From positions 3,622,501 through 3,686,500 of the forward strand of contig NZ_CP051680.1 in assembly GCF_012849095.1 (NCBI RefSeq): 64,000 bases of DNA. Direction: 5' to 3'. Under the pieces are notes generated by a model that saw nothing but the letters and a program-made list of their open reading frames with translations, was not told the origin of the DNA and did no database searches. The translations under genes and the position numbers were made by a program. This document shows, in pieces, positions 26,119 to 34,581 of the stretch. The stretch is from Cohnella herbarum (GTDB lineage: Bacteria > Bacillota > Bacilli > Paenibacillales > Paenibacillaceae). Numbering within the stretch: the first letter of the stretch is position 1; every line of letters starts with the position of its first letter.

Positions 26119-27993
26119 ATGATACGTATAACCAGCCAAACTTCGCTCGTTGAGCCTCCGCGTTGGGCGGAATTGCAGCGACGATTGTTCGTTGCCATGG
26201 ACCGGGCTTACGAGCCGATCCTTGAACGGTACGTCCGCGAGGACGGAAGCCTGATGTGGCCTACGGATCCCGATCATCAAGGGATCGACGCGCTCGATGA
26301 CGCCTACGAAAGCTTTCACAATTGGCCCCTGCTCTACTTATTGGGAGGTAACGATAAATATTTGGAGTTATCGCTACGGGAATACGATGCCATCACCGAA
26401 CAATTCTCGAAGTACGGCAGCGGGCATGGGCACCCGATGGCCGTCAAGGAATACGAGCAAGGCTACGACTGGTTTCACCAAGGAGAAGGGTATTTATTTT
26501 TCTATCATCTCAATCTCGCTGCGCCGCATGCCCCGAAGAACAAAGATAGATCGATCCGCTACGCCGGCTTTTATTTGAACGAAGATCCGGAAGCGCCCAA
26601 CTATGACGCAAGCTTGAAGCTGATTCGCTGCGCTTACTCCGGCAGCATGGGACCCGCCTACCGTAATTTCACCGGCGAGCCTTGGGCTTACGAAGATTGG
26701 AAAGCTTTTTACGGATTGCCTTTTTCCGACGTTACCGGAATTTCCGAGATCGAAGACATCCGCGATCCGGACAAAGCAGCGGCTATGGGTGCCGTCATGC
26801 GGGAACGTATGTCCCACGGGGACGTTATCGTAAATCTGGCTGCCACGACGATGGCCGCCAACGCGTTCCTTCATACCGGGGACGAGAAGTACCGAACATG
26901 GGTGAAAGAATATGTCGAGGCTTGGATGGAGCGCGCTCGAGAGAACGGCGGCATCGTGCCCGATAACGTCGGGTTGAACGGCCGCATCGGCGAAACGATG
27001 AACGGCAACTGGTACGGCGGTTACTACGGTTGGACGTGGCCCCACGGCTGGCTATCCGTAGGCGAAGCGTTGTTGATCGCCTCGGAGAACGTGACGCTGC
27101 TTACAGGAGATCTTGCCTATCTGGATTTCGCACGATCCCAAATCGTACGGCTAGCGGATTTGGGTATCGAGCACAAGGGAACGCTGCGCGTTCCTTACAA
27201 ACGCGGCGATATCGGTCTGAAATGCCGATACAAGCTATGGATTCCGGGCGTCCTTCAGAACGACGATGGCGAAATTGTCTCGCGGGACGGTTGGTTCGAA
27301 TTTCAACCTATGGATGCTAAATTCCCACTTCATCTGTGGCATCTATCCCAAGACCGCAAGGACCTGGAATTGGCACGAAGGCTTAAGAACAACGATAGAC
27401 CGGAGTGGGAGCAAGTTGTCGCCAAGCCCGCGAAAGACCTCGGAGGGCATGACGCGCCTTGGGCCTCGTTCTTGAGCGGAGAGTTTCCGGACTATCCAGA
27501 GCGTATTCTCGAATATAACTTGGAGCAGGTGGCGCAACGACTGAAGTTCATCTCGGAAGATAAGCAAGACCCCTCGTCATACACCGACTCCTATTTGCAA
27601 GCCCGCAACCCGATTACGGTGGAAGGCTTAATGCAGCTAACGATGGGCGCTCCATTGCCTGCCTATAACGGCGGTCTCGTCATGGCCACCGTCTCCTATT
27701 GGGACGTTAAGAGGAATCGTCCCGGATTGCCCGAAGACGTCGCCGCGCTCGTCGAATCGATCGAACCCGGTCGTTTCAAGTTAACGATCGTAAACTTAAA
27801 TGCTTCGGACTTGCCGCGCGAGTTAATTATTAAGGCAGGCGCTTACGGCGAACATCGTTTCGTCAAGGCGCGTTTCGAGGGGCGATCGGTAGAGATCGGT
27901 GATCGGCAATTCAGCCTCTTGCTTCATCCATCAACCGTTATCCGACTTGAAATGGAGGTAGAACGTTTTGCATATGATCCGTCCTATGGATAA
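26119..27993 (+). CDS. Unrecognised 624-residue cytoplasmic protein, possibly alpha/alpha-barrel carbohydrate enzyme
   Basis: ATG at 26119 follows AAGGAG; an in-frame ATG at 26068 has no site. No signal peptide or membrane helix. The sequence is rich in aromatic and acidic residues (DDAYESFHNWPLLYLLGG, GYDWFHQGEGYLFFYHLNLA, ETMNGNWYGGYYGWTWPHGW), with helix-rich spacing and repeated Trp/His/Asp clusters as in six- or seven-hairpin glycoside hydrolases and lyases. The C-terminal ~90 residues look beta-rich (FKLTIVNLNASDLPRELIIKAG). It is first in a four-gene operon with an aldo/keto reductase, an oxidoreductase and a creatininase-family protein. An intracellular sugar-processing role is inference. 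Confidence 0.75.
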   Translation: MIRITSQTSLVEPPRWAELQRRLFVAMDRAYEPILERYVREDGSLMWPTDPDHQGIDALDDAYESFHNWPLLYLLGGNDKYLELSLREYDAITEQFSKYGSGHGHPMAVKEYEQGYDWFHQGEGYLFFYHLNLAAPHAPKNKDRSIRYAGFYLNEDPEAPNYDASLKLIRCAYSGSMGPAYRNFTGEPWAYEDWKAFYGLPFSDVTGISEIEDIRDPDKAAAMGAVMRERMSHGDVIVNLAATTMAANAFLHTGDEKYRTWVKEYVEAWMERARENGGIVPDNVGLNGRIGETMNGNWYGGYYGWTWPHGWLSVGEALLIASENVTLLTGDLAYLDFARSQIVRLADLGIEHKGTLRVPYKRGDIGLKCRYKLWIPGVLQNDDGEIVSRDGWFEFQPMDAKFPLHLWHLSQDRKDLELARRLKNNDRPEWEQVVAKPAKDLGGHDAPWASFLSGEFPDYPERILEYNLEQVAQRLKFISEDKQDPSSYTDSYLQARNPITVEGLMQLTMGAPLPAYNGGLVMATVSYWDVKRNRPGLPEDVAALVESIEPGRFKLTIVNLNASDLPRELIIKAGAYGEHRFVKARFEGRSVEIGDRQFSLLLHPSTVIRLEMEVERFAYDPSYG

Positions 27994-28933
27994 CCGTCCC
28001 TCGCTTAACCGAATCATCGGCGGATTTCGCTGCGGCGGCGGGAACGGATTGGCTTACGGATTTGGAGCAGCATGGCTCGGCCGCAACGGCTTGGCGCCGG
28101 AGTCGGTCGCGGAAGACGTCGCCGTGCTAGAGCGAGCTTACGAACTCGGCTTTCGTTATTATGATACATCCATCAAATACGGGAATAGCGAGTACGTCGT
28201 CGGCGAGTTTCTCGCGGGCAAGCGCGCGGTAAGAGATTCGCTGTTCGTCGCGACCAAGTCCGACATTCCCGAGGCTCTTTCCCCCGAAGACGCTAGCGCT
28301 TACGTTCTCTCCAACCTTGAAGCCAGCTTGAGCAGACTTCGATCGGACTACGTGGATTTATTCCAGATTCACGACGTTTATACACTGCACCAAGTTACCG
28401 CGGATAACGGCGTGCTAGCGACTCTTCGGAAAGCCCGCGATGAAGGCAAGGTTCGCTATATCGGCATGGCCACCCGACCATTGGATTTGTTGGAACGCTC
28501 CGTATCCGAGCTAGGGGTCGACTCCGTGCTCACCTATTCGGACTATACGCCGATCGACCAAAGCGCCGGCCCGCTCATTCGATTAGGGGCCGAACGGGGC
28601 GTTGCCGTCATTAACGGAAGTCCGTTGTCGGCGGGCATGCTCGCCGGATCGGACCCGCGTACGCTCGAGGTCCCGGAATGGCACGAGGAATCCGTCAAGC
28701 GACGTTTGCTCGCGACTGAGGTATACGACCTCTGCGCGGAATTCGGCGTGCCGATGCTGGCGGTCACCCTGCAATATCCATTACGTCGCCCGGACATTAG
28801 GATGAACTTGACCGGGCCGAAAAACGCAGAAGAATTGGAATCGACTATGGCGGCTTTGCGCCAACCGATTTCCGCAGCTTTCTGGGAACAATTAGATTCG
28901 CGTAACGCCGGACTATTCGAACCACCCATTTAG
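27968..28933 (+). CDS. Aldo/keto reductase
   Basis: TTG at 27968 is 8 bases after GGAGGT (27954-27959) and is better spaced than ATG at 27974; the gene overlaps the end of the previous one by 26 bases. The catalytic tetrad is present (numbering from TTG): Asp66 and Tyr71 in YYDTSIKYGNSEY, Lys97 in FVATKSDI, His135 in LFQIHDVY. The 321-residue length and the sequence resemble the D-threo-aldose 1-dehydrogenase/L-fucose dehydrogenase group, which oxidises free sugars to lactones with NAD(P). Context in a sugar-related operon agrees. Substrate not determined. Confidence 0.9.
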   Translation: MHMIRPMDNRPSLNRIIGGFRCGGGNGLAYGFGAAWLGRNGLAPESVAEDVAVLERAYELGFRYYDTSIKYGNSEYVVGEFLAGKRAVRDSLFVATKSDIPEALSPEDASAYVLSNLEASLSRLRSDYVDLFQIHDVYTLHQVTADNGVLATLRKARDEGKVRYIGMATRPLDLLERSVSELGVDSVLTYSDYTPIDQSAGPLIRLGAERGVAVINGSPLSAGMLAGSDPRTLEVPEWHEESVKRRLLATEVYDLCAEFGVPMLAVTLQYPLRRPDIRMNLTGPKNAEELESTMAALRQPISAAFWEQLDSRNAGLFEPPI

Positions 28934-28944
28934 GAGGAATGATC

Positions 28945-30099
28945 ATGAAGGTCGCCATTGTCGGAGCCGGCTCCATGGGCGCCGTCAATGCGGAAGCTCA
29001 CGCCAACAATCCTAACGCCGAGCCTACCTATCTGCATAAAGAAAACGTACTGAAGGCCGCCTCCTATGGCAAACACGTCATTTGCGAAAAACCGATCACA
29101 GGCAACTTTGAAGAAGCCCGGACTATGAATAACAAACCGAAACTGTTGTTGATCGGCCTTGAAGGGCTGAACCACTGGCCGGGCTTTCCGGAATTCGATA
29201 CCGTTGGAATCGTGGATCTGTACAATGAAGCGAATGAGTCGTCGTGGCTGCTGGAAGAGTTGGAAAAGCTTCCGCTATACTCGAGCTTGGATGAAGCGTT
29301 GGAGCACACTTCTCCCGACGTCGCGGTCGTCAGCGTCCCCGGCGGCGGCAAGACGACGATCGATGCCGAAGCGAAGTTACTAGCCAGCGGAATCGACGTG
29401 CTGGCCAAGAAATTGCGGCTGAACGCAATGAACGATGTAGACCGGCTGAAGCAAGCTTGCGATCAAGGGTCTGGCCGCCTATACGTCGGAGAGCATTATC
29501 ACTACCTTCCCTCCGTTCGGTCGCTGAAGAAGGCGGTTCAAGACGGCAAACTCGGGGACATCGTTCAAGTGACATGGCGTTGCCTTCTGCCTTACGAGAA
29601 ATACGACTGGATGAAAGGATACCGCCATCTGGCGATGGAGGATCTTGCTTATCACCATCTCGGCGTGCTTCACGACGTGTTCGGCTTTCATCCGTCGACG
29701 GTATATGCGCAATCCTACGAGCCCTCTTTTTCACAGTCGGCGACCCGCACGGTCGTCTCCATGCTGGCCGAGACCGAGGAAGGTTATCGGTTGAACTATC
29801 AGACGGTGTGGTGCTCCAAGCTTAAGCCGTTCTCCTATCTCGGGGAGCTCTCGGTCGAAGGCTCGCAAGGCTCTGTCGAGCTGACTGAAAAGGGCCTTAA
29901 GCTGTACTCCTACTTCGGACGCAAACGCAAAGTCGAGCAGCTTGATGCCCGATACGACGGGCCTTGGGGTTTGCTCTCCGAATGGCTAGAGTTCACGGCT
30001 GGCTCCACCGGCTCGCCCTTCACGTTCCAATCGTTCGAGCCGGTTTTGCGCGCGATCTACCGCGCGGTGGAATCCTCCGAACGGCGCATCGTGATGTAA
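28945..30099 (+). CDS. Chimeric Gfo/Idh/MocA oxidoreductase: truncated N-terminal copy fused to a complete second copy
   Basis: ATG at 28945 is 7 bases from AGGAGG. Residues 1-~27 (KVAIVGAGSMGAVNAEAHANNPNAE) are the start of one Rossmann oxidoreductase. They jump straight to PTYLHKENVLKAASYGKHVICEKPITGNFEEARTM, the segment that normally lies about 45 residues further on. At that ATG (29125) a second family member begins (NNKPKLLLIGLEGLNHWPGF) and continues to the stop with its own dinucleotide and sugar domains (EHYHYLPSVRSLKKAVQDGKLGDIVQVTW, MEDLAYHHLGVLHDVFG). In the second copy the EKP motif has become KKL (VLAKKLRL). The front part seems to be a deletion remnant joined in frame. Alternatively translation could start at 29125, which lacks a good ribosome site. 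Confidence 0.8.
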   Translation: MKVAIVGAGSMGAVNAEAHANNPNAEPTYLHKENVLKAASYGKHVICEKPITGNFEEARTMNNKPKLLLIGLEGLNHWPGFPEFDTVGIVDLYNEANESSWLLEELEKLPLYSSLDEALEHTSPDVAVVSVPGGGKTTIDAEAKLLASGIDVLAKKLRLNAMNDVDRLKQACDQGSGRLYVGEHYHYLPSVRSLKKAVQDGKLGDIVQVTWRCLLPYEKYDWMKGYRHLAMEDLAYHHLGVLHDVFGFHPSTVYAQSYEPSFSQSATRTVVSMLAETEEGYRLNYQTVWCSKLKPFSYLGELSVEGSQGSVELTEKGLKLYSYFGRKRKVEQLDARYDGPWGLLSEWLEFTAGSTGSPFTFQSFEPVLRAIYRAVESSERRIVM

Positions 30100-30148
30100 G
30101 TTGAAGCTTCGCAAAAACAGCTTGAAGAATGGAAAGAGGAACGCGATT

Positions 30149-30889
30149 ATGATGCAACTGACGCACATGAGACCCGACCAAATCCAAGAAGCCGTGCGGA
30201 ACGGAACGCCCGTCGTCATGGCGGCCGGAGTGATCGAGTACCATGGCTACCACCTTCCCATCGGCACGGACATCCTGCTCGCGAGCCATGTCGCCGAGGA
30301 AGCCGCCCGCCGCTCGGGCAGCATCGTGGCGCCTCCGCTCGCATACGGTCCGACGCTAAGCTGGGCGGGAGGACCGGACGAGGGGGAGATCGATTTCGAT
30401 CCCGCTGCCTTCAAAGGTTACGTGAAGGAAGCGTTGCGGGGTCTGTTGAAGATCGGTTTCCGCAGGATCTACATCCTCCAGCATCATCAAGGCGCCGAAG
30501 GCTTGCAATCGCTCGCTTGCCGGATGGCGGCTGCCGAGCTGATCCGCGAGACGACGGCAGCCTGGGGCGCCGGCTGGGGGCGGAAAGCGCCGGACGATAC
30601 GCCGGAGCCGAATATTTTCGGCTTGATCAAGGTTGCCGGCTTAGACGACTTCGGCGATTACGCCGCCGGAAACCCGGAACGGATGCCCGTCGGCCACGCC
30701 GGTAAGGGAGAAACCCAGCTCATGATGGCCGCCGCCCCGGAGACGGTACGCATGGAGCATTTCCATTTGAACGGATCCGATTTGCCGGAGTGGCTGCTCG
30801 ATACTCTGGAGGCGACGGAGTCGGAAGGCAAGCGGTGGATCGAATTATGCGTCGAGGGCTGGACCCGCGAGCTTCTTGGATCGCATTAA
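30149..30889 (+). CDS. Creatininase-family metallo-amidohydrolase
   Basis: ATG at 30149 follows AAAGAGGA; the frame opens at 30101, directly after the previous stop. About 246 residues. The metal-binding signature GVIEYHGYHLPIGTD keeps the Glu, His and Asp of the family pattern (usually STEQHGPHLPLGTD). QHHQG stands where NGHGGN is usual, and GHAGKGETQLMM matches GHAGexETS. Members hydrolyse creatinine, formamides or cyclic amides, or act on sugar-derived amides. The changed second motif suggests a divergent substrate. Last gene of the plus-strand operon. Confidence 0.88.
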   Translation: MMQLTHMRPDQIQEAVRNGTPVVMAAGVIEYHGYHLPIGTDILLASHVAEEAARRSGSIVAPPLAYGPTLSWAGGPDEGEIDFDPAAFKGYVKEALRGLLKIGFRRIYILQHHQGAEGLQSLACRMAAAELIRETTAAWGAGWGRKAPDDTPEPNIFGLIKVAGLDDFGDYAAGNPERMPVGHAGKGETQLMMAAAPETVRMEHFHLNGSDLPEWLLDTLEATESEGKRWIELCVEGWTRELLGSH

Positions 30890-30891
30890 AG

Positions 30892-30924
30892 AACGAGCTG
30901 CCCCGTGTAGGGACAGCTCGTTGC
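30892..30924. terminator. Hairpin between converging operons
   Basis: AACGAGCTGCCCC, loop GTGTA, GGGACAGCTCGTT: a 12-13 bp stem with one mismatch. The T content is weak on both sides, so it may serve both converging transcripts (30149-30889 plus, 30947 minus) as a bidirectional terminator or a barrier. Confidence 0.6.
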
Positions 30925-30946
30925 TCCATCTCGGACTTTATTTCTT

Positions 30947-32611
30947 TTATTTCTTAAACTGGCTATTGTACAGATCGTTAGCCTCCTGCGTCCACTTCGA
31001 ACCGCCGTTGTCGTTGAACCACTTGACGTAATCGTCGTAGTACTCGAGCGGTTTCTCGCCGGAAATGACCTTGATCATCGTGTCGGTCCATTTCTCTTGG
31101 TTGCGTTGGTCCAATTCCGAAGAGGACGGCAGCGGTAGGCCGAATAGCGCGTCCGGCTTATCCGTCGTCAATTGCGTCCAAGTCGTCGCGATGTCCGGGT
31201 CGGTGAACTTGTTCGTGACTTCGATGTTGGCGAACGGAGCGAACGGCCCCCCCGCTCCCATCGCGCCCATCTTCTTGCCTTCGGCCGTCTTCACGTCGTC
31301 GTAAGGCTTAATGAACTGCGGCAAGCCGTTGTCGCCGAGCTTAAACGAAGTGCCTTCGATTCCATAGGCGGCCGTCAACCACTGCTGCTCATTGCTCGCG
31401 ATCGCTTCGATCATCTGCAGCACCTTTTCCATCTTCGCCGGATCGTCCTTTAGTCGGGCGGACATGGCGAAGAAATTTTGCCGCGGTCCCCACGACCAGA
31501 AGCCTTGCTGGCCGCTCGGCCCGGCAGGCGCTTTTTCCCATGCGAAAAGGGCGCTAGGAACGTTCTTCTTCAAGTTGACGTCCGTCGGTTTCTCCGGTTC
31601 GCCCGGCTTAAGCGGTACGGCATCGCTAATAAAACCATTCGATCCGTTGACCAAATACTGCCCTTTCTCCCACTTGCTCGTGAACTGTTCCCCTTTGTCC
31701 GTGACGAACGCGGGATCGATATAACCGGCATCATACCACTCTCTAAGCTTCGCAAGCGCGTCCTTTGTACCCGGCAACAGTTCTCCGCGGACTACGGCCC
31801 CGTTGCCGTCCAATTGCCAAGTGCCCGGCATCGAGCCATAGGCTCCGAACAACCAAGTAAATTGGTTCCAGGCAAAAGCGATATCCGTGCCGGTGAACAT
31901 TTGCAGCTTCTTGAGCGTCGGATTCGTCGCCTTGATGATGTCCTTCTCTTTGTCCTTCACCGCTTTGAAGGCCGCATCGAATTCTTCGATCGTCGTTGGC
32001 GTCTTCGCGATGCCGACTTGATCGAGGATGTCCTTGCGCCATTTCATCGCCGTATCCCAAGTAATGTACTTAATATACTGAGGGATCGCGTAATTTTTGC
32101 CGTCGTAATTGGATAATCCCCATAAGTCCGGATTGACTTCGTTAACCGCCTGATAGATCGAGGGCGTTTTCTCTTGAAGAAGCTCTTGGGGAAGCTCAAG
32201 CAGCAAACCCGCTTTCGCGTACTCCGTCACGTCTTTCGGGTCCGGAAGACGCATCACGTCGGGCATGTCGTTGGAAGAAGCCAGCAGCGGCAGCTTGTCG
32301 TTCTTCGCGTTAATGAATTCGATATCGACGTTGAACTGCTTCTCGATTTCCTGCTCGATCGTGCCGTCGGCATCAAGCTCGGTCTGGAAGTTGCCGTGCC
32401 AGGAAATTTTGATCGGTTCGGCCGGCTCCGCGCTGGCGCTCTCGCTGGGACTCGCGCTTGGACTCGCCGATGCCGAAGTGGTGGAGGATTCGACCGATCC
32501 CGACGTGCTTTCGGGTGATGCGTTGCCACCGTTGTTATTGCTGCAGGCGCTAAGAAGCAGCGTGACCATCAACAATGCGCTGAACAAGATGCGGACTCTC
32601 TTTTTTCCCAT
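30947..32611 (-). CDS. Carbohydrate ABC transporter solute-binding lipoprotein (LplA type)
   Basis: ATG at 32611 (GKKRVRILFSALLMVTLLLSAC) gives a normal lipoprotein signal with lipobox LSAC and a long Ser/Ala/Glu spacer; the frame runs upstream to 32677 without a site. About 554 residues with the layout of large oligosaccharide-binding proteins (KISWHGNFQTELDADGT, MPDVMRLPDPKDVTEYAKAGLLLELP, KNYAIPQYIKYITWDTAMKWRKDIL). Third gene after two permeases; the ligand is probably an oligosaccharide released by the beta-helix proteins upstream. Confidence 0.92.
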   Translation of the reverse strand: MGKKRVRILFSALLMVTLLLSACSNNNGGNASPESTSGSVESSTTSASASPSASPSESASAEPAEPIKISWHGNFQTELDADGTIEQEIEKQFNVDIEFINAKNDKLPLLASSNDMPDVMRLPDPKDVTEYAKAGLLLELPQELLQEKTPSIYQAVNEVNPDLWGLSNYDGKNYAIPQYIKYITWDTAMKWRKDILDQVGIAKTPTTIEEFDAAFKAVKDKEKDIIKATNPTLKKLQMFTGTDIAFAWNQFTWLFGAYGSMPGTWQLDGNGAVVRGELLPGTKDALAKLREWYDAGYIDPAFVTDKGEQFTSKWEKGQYLVNGSNGFISDAVPLKPGEPEKPTDVNLKKNVPSALFAWEKAPAGPSGQQGFWSWGPRQNFFAMSARLKDDPAKMEKVLQMIEAIASNEQQWLTAAYGIEGTSFKLGDNGLPQFIKPYDDVKTAEGKKMGAMGAGGPFAPFANIEVTNKFTDPDIATTWTQLTTDKPDALFGLPLPSSSELDQRNQEKWTDTMIKVISGEKPLEYYDDYVKWFNDNGGSKWTQEANDLYNSQFKK

Positions 32612-32730
32612 GAATGCGTAGGCCCCTCTCTTAATTGGAAGTCCCCTCGGGGATCTCCCCCACAATGTAGCGGACAATGCCGGTTAGAAAATAGTGACAA
32701 TTCGGTACATCGCCGTGAAATTCGTACGTT

Positions 32731-33612
32731 CTATTCCTTAATCGAACCGAACAGAATTCCTTTGACGAAAAAGCGTTGAATGTATGGATACGCCACGAGC
32801 ATCGGAAGGATGGACACGATAATGACCGCGGATACGATCTGCGTCGAAGTCGGTTGCTCGGTGACTTGCGCGATCGCCCGGGCGAAGCTCCCTACCTGCG
32901 TCAAGTCGTTCTCAACGACGTATTTCCGCAACACGAGCGGCAGCGTCACCTTATCCGGGCTGTTAATGAACAAATACGGCGAAAACCAATCGTTCCACAG
33001 TTGCACCGCGAGCCATAACCCGACCGTAGCCAGAACGGGTTTGGATAAGGGCACGATGATCGTGCCGAACACCCTGAAATCGGTAGCCCCGTCGATCTTG
33101 GCCGACTCTTCCAGCTCTTGCGGCACCGCGAGGAAGAAGTTTTTTAGAATGATGATGTTGAACACCCCCGTCATGACGGGGAGCCAGAGCGGGATCCAAG
33201 TATCGATCAGGTTCAACTGCCGAACGACCAAGTAATACGGAATGAGTCCTCCGTTGAACACGATCGTGACCGTCAGCAGGCCGAGCACCGACTTGCGGAA
33301 CGGAAATCTTTTTCGGGACAGCGTGTAAGCGGCGCAAGCCGACACGAGCAGCCCGAGGAAAGTTCCGATAGCGGTTACCGCGACGATGTTGACGTAGCTG
33401 CGCAGAAAATGGCGGTCTTCCCAGATGCCTCTATACGCGGTGAGCCGAAAACCCTCCGGCCAGAGGTGCAGTCCCGTCTGATTGGCGGCGACCGGAGAGC
33501 TAAGCGAGATGTTGAGAATATACAGGAACGGATAGATCGTACCGATGCAGATGAGTACCATCACGGCTCCGTTTACCCAGTCGAACCAGTTTCTTTTGCT
33601 TCCCCAAGTCAT
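32731..33612 (-). CDS. Carbohydrate ABC transporter permease (LplC/YtcP type)
   Basis: 293 residues with six helices, opening NRWFDWVNG-like (KRNWFDWVNGAVMVLICIGTIYP), EAA loop ESAKIDGATDFRVFGTIIVPLS and the family ending QRFFVKGILFGSIKE. Encoded 18 bases after the LplB-type partner. The unusually long gap (about 120 bases) to the lipoprotein gene carries no clear hairpin. Confidence 0.93.
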   Translation of the reverse strand: MTWGSKRNWFDWVNGAVMVLICIGTIYPFLYILNISLSSPVAANQTGLHLWPEGFRLTAYRGIWEDRHFLRSYVNIVAVTAIGTFLGLLVSACAAYTLSRKRFPFRKSVLGLLTVTIVFNGGLIPYYLVVRQLNLIDTWIPLWLPVMTGVFNIIILKNFFLAVPQELEESAKIDGATDFRVFGTIIVPLSKPVLATVGLWLAVQLWNDWFSPYLFINSPDKVTLPLVLRKYVVENDLTQVGSFARAIAQVTEQPTSTQIVSAVIIVSILPMLVAYPYIQRFFVKGILFGSIKE

Positions 33613-33630
33613 GGGTACGATTCTCCTTCC

Positions 33631-34563
33631 TCAGAACAAGGAATACTCGTTGTCGGTCGCCCGGCGGACGAGCCAGTTGGACAAGACGATCAAGACGAGG
33701 CCGACGAGCCCCTTGAACAAGCCGATCGCCGCGGTCTGGCTATACTGCATCTGAAGCACGCCCGCGCGCACGACATACGTATCGATGACGTCCGCCCATT
33801 CGTACACTTGCGGATTATACAAGTTGTAGATCTGATCGAAGTTAACGCTCATCAGGCTGCCCGCGGCGAAAATCAACGAGATGCCGATCGCCGGACGCAT
33901 CCCGGGAATCGTCACGTAGCGCATCCGCTGGTACCTGCCTGCTCCGTCGACGACGGCGGCTTCGTACAAGCTCGGGTTGATCCCCGCGATCGCGGCGATG
34001 TAGATGATCGTCCCCCATCCGATTTCTTTCCATAGATTCGATGCGACTAATAGTTGGATAAAGTGGACGTGGTCGGTCAGAAACTGAACCGGTCGGCTGC
34101 TTCCCCAAGATTCCAATAAACCGTTGACGACGCCGTCGATCGAGAAAAACATCAGGATCATGCCGGCAATGATCGTCCACGGGAAGAAGTGCGGCAAGTA
34201 GCTGACCGTCTGGACGAGCTTGCGGAACTTGCCGCCCCTCATCTCGTTAAACAAAAGCGCCAGCACGATCGGCCCTGCAAATCCGGAAATCAGCGTCAGG
34301 AAGCTGATAACCAGAGAGTTGCGGATGAGGCGCGTGATATCCGAATACGTGAAGATTTTCTCGAATTGCCCCCACCCGACCCACGGACTATCCCATACGC
34401 CCTTGCCGATGTTGTAATCCTTGAACGCGATGACGAGAAACCCCATCGGCACGTACAGGAACAACAGGACGAGCACGACCAAGGGCACCAGCATGAGCGT
34501 CAATTGCCATTGCTTGCCAAGTTGATAAAGCGGCGCATACCATCGTTGCGTACGGGTCGACAC
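33631..34563 (-). CDS. Carbohydrate ABC transporter permease (LplB type)
   Basis: 310 residues; first helix WQLTLMLVPLVVLVLLFLYVPMG, then the LplB hallmark VIAFKDYNIGKGVWDSPWVGW, and EAA loop EAAVVDGAGRYQRMRYVTIPG. ATG at 34563 is preceded by AGGAGGAAC. First gene of the importer, just downstream (in its own direction) of the three-copy repeat array. Confidence 0.93.
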   Translation of the reverse strand: MSTRTQRWYAPLYQLGKQWQLTLMLVPLVVLVLLFLYVPMGFLVIAFKDYNIGKGVWDSPWVGWGQFEKIFTYSDITRLIRNSLVISFLTLISGFAGPIVLALLFNEMRGGKFRKLVQTVSYLPHFFPWTIIAGMILMFFSIDGVVNGLLESWGSSRPVQFLTDHVHFIQLLVASNLWKEIGWGTIIYIAAIAGINPSLYEAAVVDGAGRYQRMRYVTIPGMRPAIGISLIFAAGSLMSVNFDQIYNLYNPQVYEWADVIDTYVVRAGVLQMQYSQTAAIGLFKGLVGLVLIVLSNWLVRRATDNEYSLF

Positions 34564-34581
34564 TGGATGTTCCTCCTATTG

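Noticed and set aside
29125..30099. Oxidoreductase starting at ATG 29125 as an independent gene
   Set aside because: It is a full-length family member, but there is no good ribosome site before 29125, while AGGAGG precedes 28945 in the same frame; kept as an alternative only.
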